DNA of 7,843 bases from Phycisphaerales bacterium (GTDB lineage: Bacteria; Planctomycetota; Phycisphaerae; Tepidisphaerales; Tepidisphaeraceae): the NCBI GenBank assembly GCA_028288945.1, contig JAQGHH010000026.1:1-7843 (forward strand), read 5' to 3'. Made by a program: the position numbers and the translations under genes. A model generated the notes under the pieces. That model did not search any database and had not been told where the DNA came from. It saw only the letters and a list, made by a program, of their open reading frames with translations. Shown here in pieces: positions 5,142 through 7,843 of the stretch (its first letter is position 1; each line of letters starts with the position of its first letter).

Positions 5142-7565
5142 ATGCGAATTAACAAAGAGCGTGTTTTGCGACAGGAAGTCTCGTCGACCGCGATTCGGAA
5201 ACGCCGGGCGGTGCTCGCCGCGGCGGTGGAGGCGCTGGAGCAGCGGCAACTGCTTTCGGCAGTCATCCATCCAAGCCATAATCGAGACACGATCATCCAT
5301 CCTGGGGTCTGGTGGCAAAGAAGCCACCAGCAGCAGGTCACGCCCTTCACGGTTGGCGGTACGGCCAGCCCGAATGGCTTTACCCCCAGCCAGATTAAGA
5401 AGGCCTATGGAATTGACCAGATCGGGTTCGGAACAACCGCCAATGGAAACGGCCAAACGATCGCAATCGTTGACGCGTACAACGACCCGAACATTGCCAG
5501 CGACTTGCTCAACTTCGACGCGCAATTCGGACTCCCAAACCCGACCCTGACCATACTGAATCAAACGGGCACGTCGACACTCCCCACCAATGCCGCGATA
5601 GACACTGGCGCCGGCGGCTGGGCGGAAGAGATTTCTTTGGATGTCGAGTGGGCGCATGCGTTAGCTCCCGGGGCGTCCATTGTCCTCGTCGAAACGAACA
5701 GCGCGTCCCGTAGCGACATGTACACTGGCGTGAGAACCGCAGCTGGGCTCTCGGGCGTCTCCGTCGTCTCAATGAGTTGGGGTGCGGCGGAATATAGCGG
5801 CGAGACCGCCGACGACTCGAACTTCACGAGCCCGGTCGGTCACGCTGTGACGTTTATCGCGGCGACAGGGGACGCCGGCTCGCCGGCCGTATATCCCGCG
5901 GCATCCCCCAATGTTCTGGCCGTGGGGGGAACGACCTTGACGCTTGACGGCTCAAACAATTGGAGTTCGGAGTCGACCTGGAGCTCAACCGGCGGCGGCA
6001 GCAGCGCTTACGAGAACCTTCCAAGCTACCAGACCGGTTTCACCACTTCCAAACGCGGAACCCCGGATGTGGCGTTTGACGCGAATCCGACCACGGGTGT
6101 GCCGATCTATGACAGCTATGACACGACCGTCCATGCTCCCCTCCAGCCTTGGCTTCAAATTGGCGGCACAAGCTTTTCGGCTCCGGCGTGGGGCGCGCTG
6201 ATCGCCATCACCAACCAGGGACGAGTGCTTGCCGGCTTCGGCTCTCTCGATGGTCCGACCCAAACGCTGCCTAATATCTATGCATTACCCTCCAGCGATT
6301 TCCATGACATCACCTCGGGCGGCAACGGAACGCATAATGCCGCGAGCGGCTACGACCTGGTCACCGGCCGCGGCACTCCGATCGCCAATAAACTCGTCCC
6401 CGATCTCGTGGGCGTGCTGACAACCAGCGGCGGCACCCTCAATGTGGCAGTCACCGGAGGTAATGACACGGTCAGCATGTCCGTGACAGGCTCGGTTTTC
6501 ACCGCCACCGTCAATAGCCTGACCCAGACTTTCTCCAATTCGGCGATCACCGGTATCTCTGTGCCCGCCAGCGCCGGGGACGACACGATCACCCTGGCCG
6601 GCAGCGTCACCCAAAACGCCACCCTGTTCGGCGGCGACGGCAACGACAGCATCACGGGCGGCAGCGGAAATGACGCGATAGACGGTGGAAACGGGCACGA
6701 TACCCTGAACGGCGGAGCCGGAAATGACGGCTTAGCCGGCGATGCCGGTAATGATCAGCTCAATGGAGGCACCGGCAGTGACAACCTGTCCGGCGGGACG
6801 GGGATTGATTCCCTTGTCTATTCCTACGAGACCAGTTCCATAAACGTCACTTTAGACGGTTTGGTCAATGACGGCGCCGCCGGCGAGAACGATAACGTCA
6901 ACCAGGATGTCGAAATCATCTACGCCTCCAACTTCGGGAGCACAATTGACGCGAGCGCGGTTGCCTACCCGGTGACTCTCCTGGGCGGCACAGGAAACGA
7001 CACGCTCATTGGCGGGGCATCCGATGACAGCCTCGTGGGCGGCGCGGGAAATGACCAACTCTGGGGCAACAACGGTAACGACACCCTGGACGGCGGCGAC
7101 GGTAACGACGCGCTGCACGGCGGCGGCGGGAACGATCTCATCATCGAGAACCCGGCCGGCGTCGGCCAGACCAATAGCGATGACATTCATGGCGACACCG
7201 GTACAGACACCGTCAGCTACCAAGGCTACGTGAACACTGCCGTTTTTGCCGGGCTCAATGACGTCGCCGACGACGGGGCCGCAGGCGAGGGCCAGAACGT
7301 CCATTCCGATATCGAGATCATGTACGTTAGCAACGGCAATTGCATTCTTGACGGGCGCGGCGCACCCGGCCCTGTCACGCTCGTCGGCGGAAATGGGAAC
7401 GACACCCTGTATGCGTCTAATGGCGGCGGGTCCGTATTGTACGGCGGGGGTGGCACGAACACCTTCAACGCCCTCAATGGGCATGTCGATACCCTGAACG
7501 GGAACGGGCACACCATGCTCGGCAGTTGGGACACCGGAACTGTGGTCGACGTTATCAATCCATAA
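5142..7565 (+). CDS. LEPR-XLL surface/secreted protein with sedolisin (S53) protease domain and RTX calcium-binding repeats
   Basis: This is an 807-aa predicted extracellular endopeptidase. Residues 1-40 are basic and end in VEALEQRQLLSA, a LEPR-XLL type N-terminus (Gln replaces the usual Pro), thought to act in export or sorting; no classical hydrophobic signal peptide precedes it. Residues about 75-425 are a sedolisin domain: E163 and D167 in AEEISLDVEWAHALAPGA, the oxyanion Asp D244 in ATGDAG, and nucleophile S344 in GGTSFSAP. The family's calcium site is recognisable as HDITSGGNG (388-396) and GYDLVTGRGTP (403-413). All catalytic residues are present, so activity is expected. The usual S53 propeptide of about 170-200 residues is missing. 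Residues about 430-490 form a beta-rich linker, followed by RTX blocks at 496-556 and 614-668 and a third short GGNGNDTL copy at 749-756. There is no PEP-CTERM, LPXTG or transmembrane anchor at the C-terminus. The gene stands alone and ends at a strong terminator. Confidence 0.88.
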   Translation: MRINKERVLRQEVSSTAIRKRRAVLAAAVEALEQRQLLSAVIHPSHNRDTIIHPGVWWQRSHQQQVTPFTVGGTASPNGFTPSQIKKAYGIDQIGFGTTANGNGQTIAIVDAYNDPNIASDLLNFDAQFGLPNPTLTILNQTGTSTLPTNAAIDTGAGGWAEEISLDVEWAHALAPGASIVLVETNSASRSDMYTGVRTAAGLSGVSVVSMSWGAAEYSGETADDSNFTSPVGHAVTFIAATGDAGSPAVYPAASPNVLAVGGTTLTLDGSNNWSSESTWSSTGGGSSAYENLPSYQTGFTTSKRGTPDVAFDANPTTGVPIYDSYDTTVHAPLQPWLQIGGTSFSAPAWGALIAITNQGRVLAGFGSLDGPTQTLPNIYALPSSDFHDITSGGNGTHNAASGYDLVTGRGTPIANKLVPDLVGVLTTSGGTLNVAVTGGNDTVSMSVTGSVFTATVNSLTQTFSNSAITGISVPASAGDDTITLAGSVTQNATLFGGDGNDSITGGSGNDAIDGGNGHDTLNGGAGNDGLAGDAGNDQLNGGTGSDNLSGGTGIDSLVYSYETSSINVTLDGLVNDGAAGENDNVNQDVEIIYASNFGSTIDASAVAYPVTLLGGTGNDTLIGGASDDSLVGGAGNDQLWGNNGNDTLDGGDGNDALHGGGGNDLIIENPAGVGQTNSDDIHGDTGTDTVSYQGYVNTAVFAGLNDVADDGAAGEGQNVHSDIEIMYVSNGNCILDGRGAPGPVTLVGGNGNDTLYASNGGGSVLYGGGGTNTFNALNGHVDTLNGNGHTMLGSWDTGTVVDVINP
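6627..6809 (+). repeat. RTX (GGxGxDxLx) repeat block 1
   Basis: Residues 496-556 hold about six or seven nonapeptides, for example GGDGNDSIT, GGSGNDAID, GGNGHDTLN, GGAGNDGLA and GGTGSDNLS. This is the hemolysin-type calcium-binding motif, which folds into a parallel beta-roll when calcium binds outside the cell. One unit is degenerate (GDAGNDQLN, with D replacing the second Gly). At DNA level the units are diverged in third positions, so this is an old repeat and not a recent slippage product. Confidence 0.93.
6981..7145 (+). repeat. RTX repeat block 2
   Basis: Residues 614-668 hold a second run of nonapeptides: GGTGNDTLI, GGASDDSLV, GGAGNDQLW, GNNGNDTLD, GGDGNDALH and GGGGNDLII. It is separated from block 1 by a spacer of about 57 residues that is itself duplicated after this block. 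A calcium-dependent beta-roll is expected by family knowledge. Confidence 0.92.
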
Positions 7566-7587
7566 ACGCTAACGCCCAAAAAGGAAG

Positions 7588-7620
7588 CGGGCCGGGTCGC
7601 CATCGACCCGGCCCGTTTTT
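7588..7620 (+). terminator. Strong intrinsic terminator, probably bidirectional
   Basis: A perfect 12-bp stem (7588-7599 with 7604-7615, arms CGGGCCGGGTCG and its complement) closes a 4-nt loop CCAT and is followed by TTTTT (7616-7620). It lies 22 nt after the protease stop codon. On the minus strand the same stem is followed by CTTCCTTTTT, so it can also end the transcript of the convergent gene whose stop is at 7686. Confidence 0.92.
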
Positions 7621-7685
7621 AATTTCCACCTGCTGCAAACCAAGGCAACTCGATGTGCCGCCGGGAACAGCGCTCGAACCTTTGA

Positions 7686-7843
7686 TCAAACCTTCCTGAA
7701 CACCAGGTACATCCCGCTCTTGAGCTGGTCGGGCTCATAGAGCATGGGTGTGATTGCCCGGGCGAACTGCCGTTCTTCGTCGTTGGAGTAGATTAATTCC
7801 TCGGAGGGCTGTTCCTCCCCCTCGATGAGGCGCATGCAGTAAT
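7686..7843 (-). CDS. C-terminal end of an unrecognised protein (5' end beyond the window)
   Basis: The minus strand is open from the right edge to TGA at 7688-7686 and gives 51 residues, ending MLYEPDQLKSGMYLVFRKV. It contains an acidic stretch (EGEEQPSEELIYSNDEER) and an ordered-looking end. The codon pattern is regular, with GC-rich third positions, and the stop sits about 70 nt before a hairpin that works in this direction, both of which support a real gene. ATG codons occur inside (for example encoding the M of CMRLIEGEE), but the frame runs on to the edge, so the start probably lies outside. I do not recognise the family and assign no function. Confidence 0.6.
   Translation of the reverse strand, partial: YCMRLIEGEEQPSEELIYSNDEERQFARAITPMLYEPDQLKSGMYLVFRKV

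Noticed and set aside
6627..7145. Repeated GGCGGC/AACGAC-type DNA as a possible CRISPR or mobile repeat array
   Set aside because: The periodicity is 27 bp (nine codons) and in frame, fully explained by RTX nonapeptides; there are no conserved repeats with unique spacers.
6852..7511. Minus-strand open frame of 219 codons opposite the RTX repeats
   Set aside because: Its Val/Ala-rich repetitive product is what the complement of GGxGxD repeats gives; it has no independent support.

Overview
The window is GC-rich and bacterial. It most likely comes from a planctomycete (Phycisphaerae or a relative). The best evidence is the gene at 5142-7565. Its product opens with a basic stretch followed by LEQRQLLSA, a close match to the LEPR-XLL N-terminal motif found on large extracellular repeat proteins of Planctomycetes and some neighbouring phyla. 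The assignment rests on this motif and on general gene style, not on a marker gene.

Layout, left to right. (1) 111-1769 (+): a family 9 (heptosyltransferase-type) glycosyltransferase with a C-terminal tail of five 21-residue coiled-coil repeats. (2) 1796-2590 (-): a class I SAM-dependent methyltransferase, convergent with gene 1 across a 26-nt gap. (3) 2591-2728: a divergent intergenic region with a possible minus-strand promoter. (4) 2729-4552 (+): a multi-pass membrane protein with a DD motif in its first external loop, read as a GT-C type (lipid-phosphate-sugar) glycosyltransferase, with a soluble C-terminal domain. (5) 4553-5141: mostly non-coding, with one short ORF (4660-4851) that looks like the end of a carbohydrate-binding or jelly-roll domain, and a leader containing inverted repeats. 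(6) 5142-7565 (+): a LEPR-XLL protein with a complete sedolisin (S53) protease domain and two blocks of RTX calcium-binding repeats. (7) 7588-7620: a strong terminator, probably bidirectional. (8) 7686-7843 (-): the C-terminal end of an unrecognised protein that runs off the right edge.

Genes 1, 2 and 4 fit together as cell-surface polysaccharide or glycoprotein synthesis: cytoplasmic sugar transfer, methylation, and membrane transfer from a lipid carrier. They are in mixed orientation and do not form one operon. The protease has its own leader and terminator, so it is an independent unit, probably exported and calcium-stabilised. I found no CRISPR array, transposase, tRNA, rRNA or phage gene, and no multi-gene system that I can call new. 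The most distinctive items are the architecture of the protease (no normal S53 propeptide, duplicated RTX modules) and the repeat tail on the glycosyltransferase.
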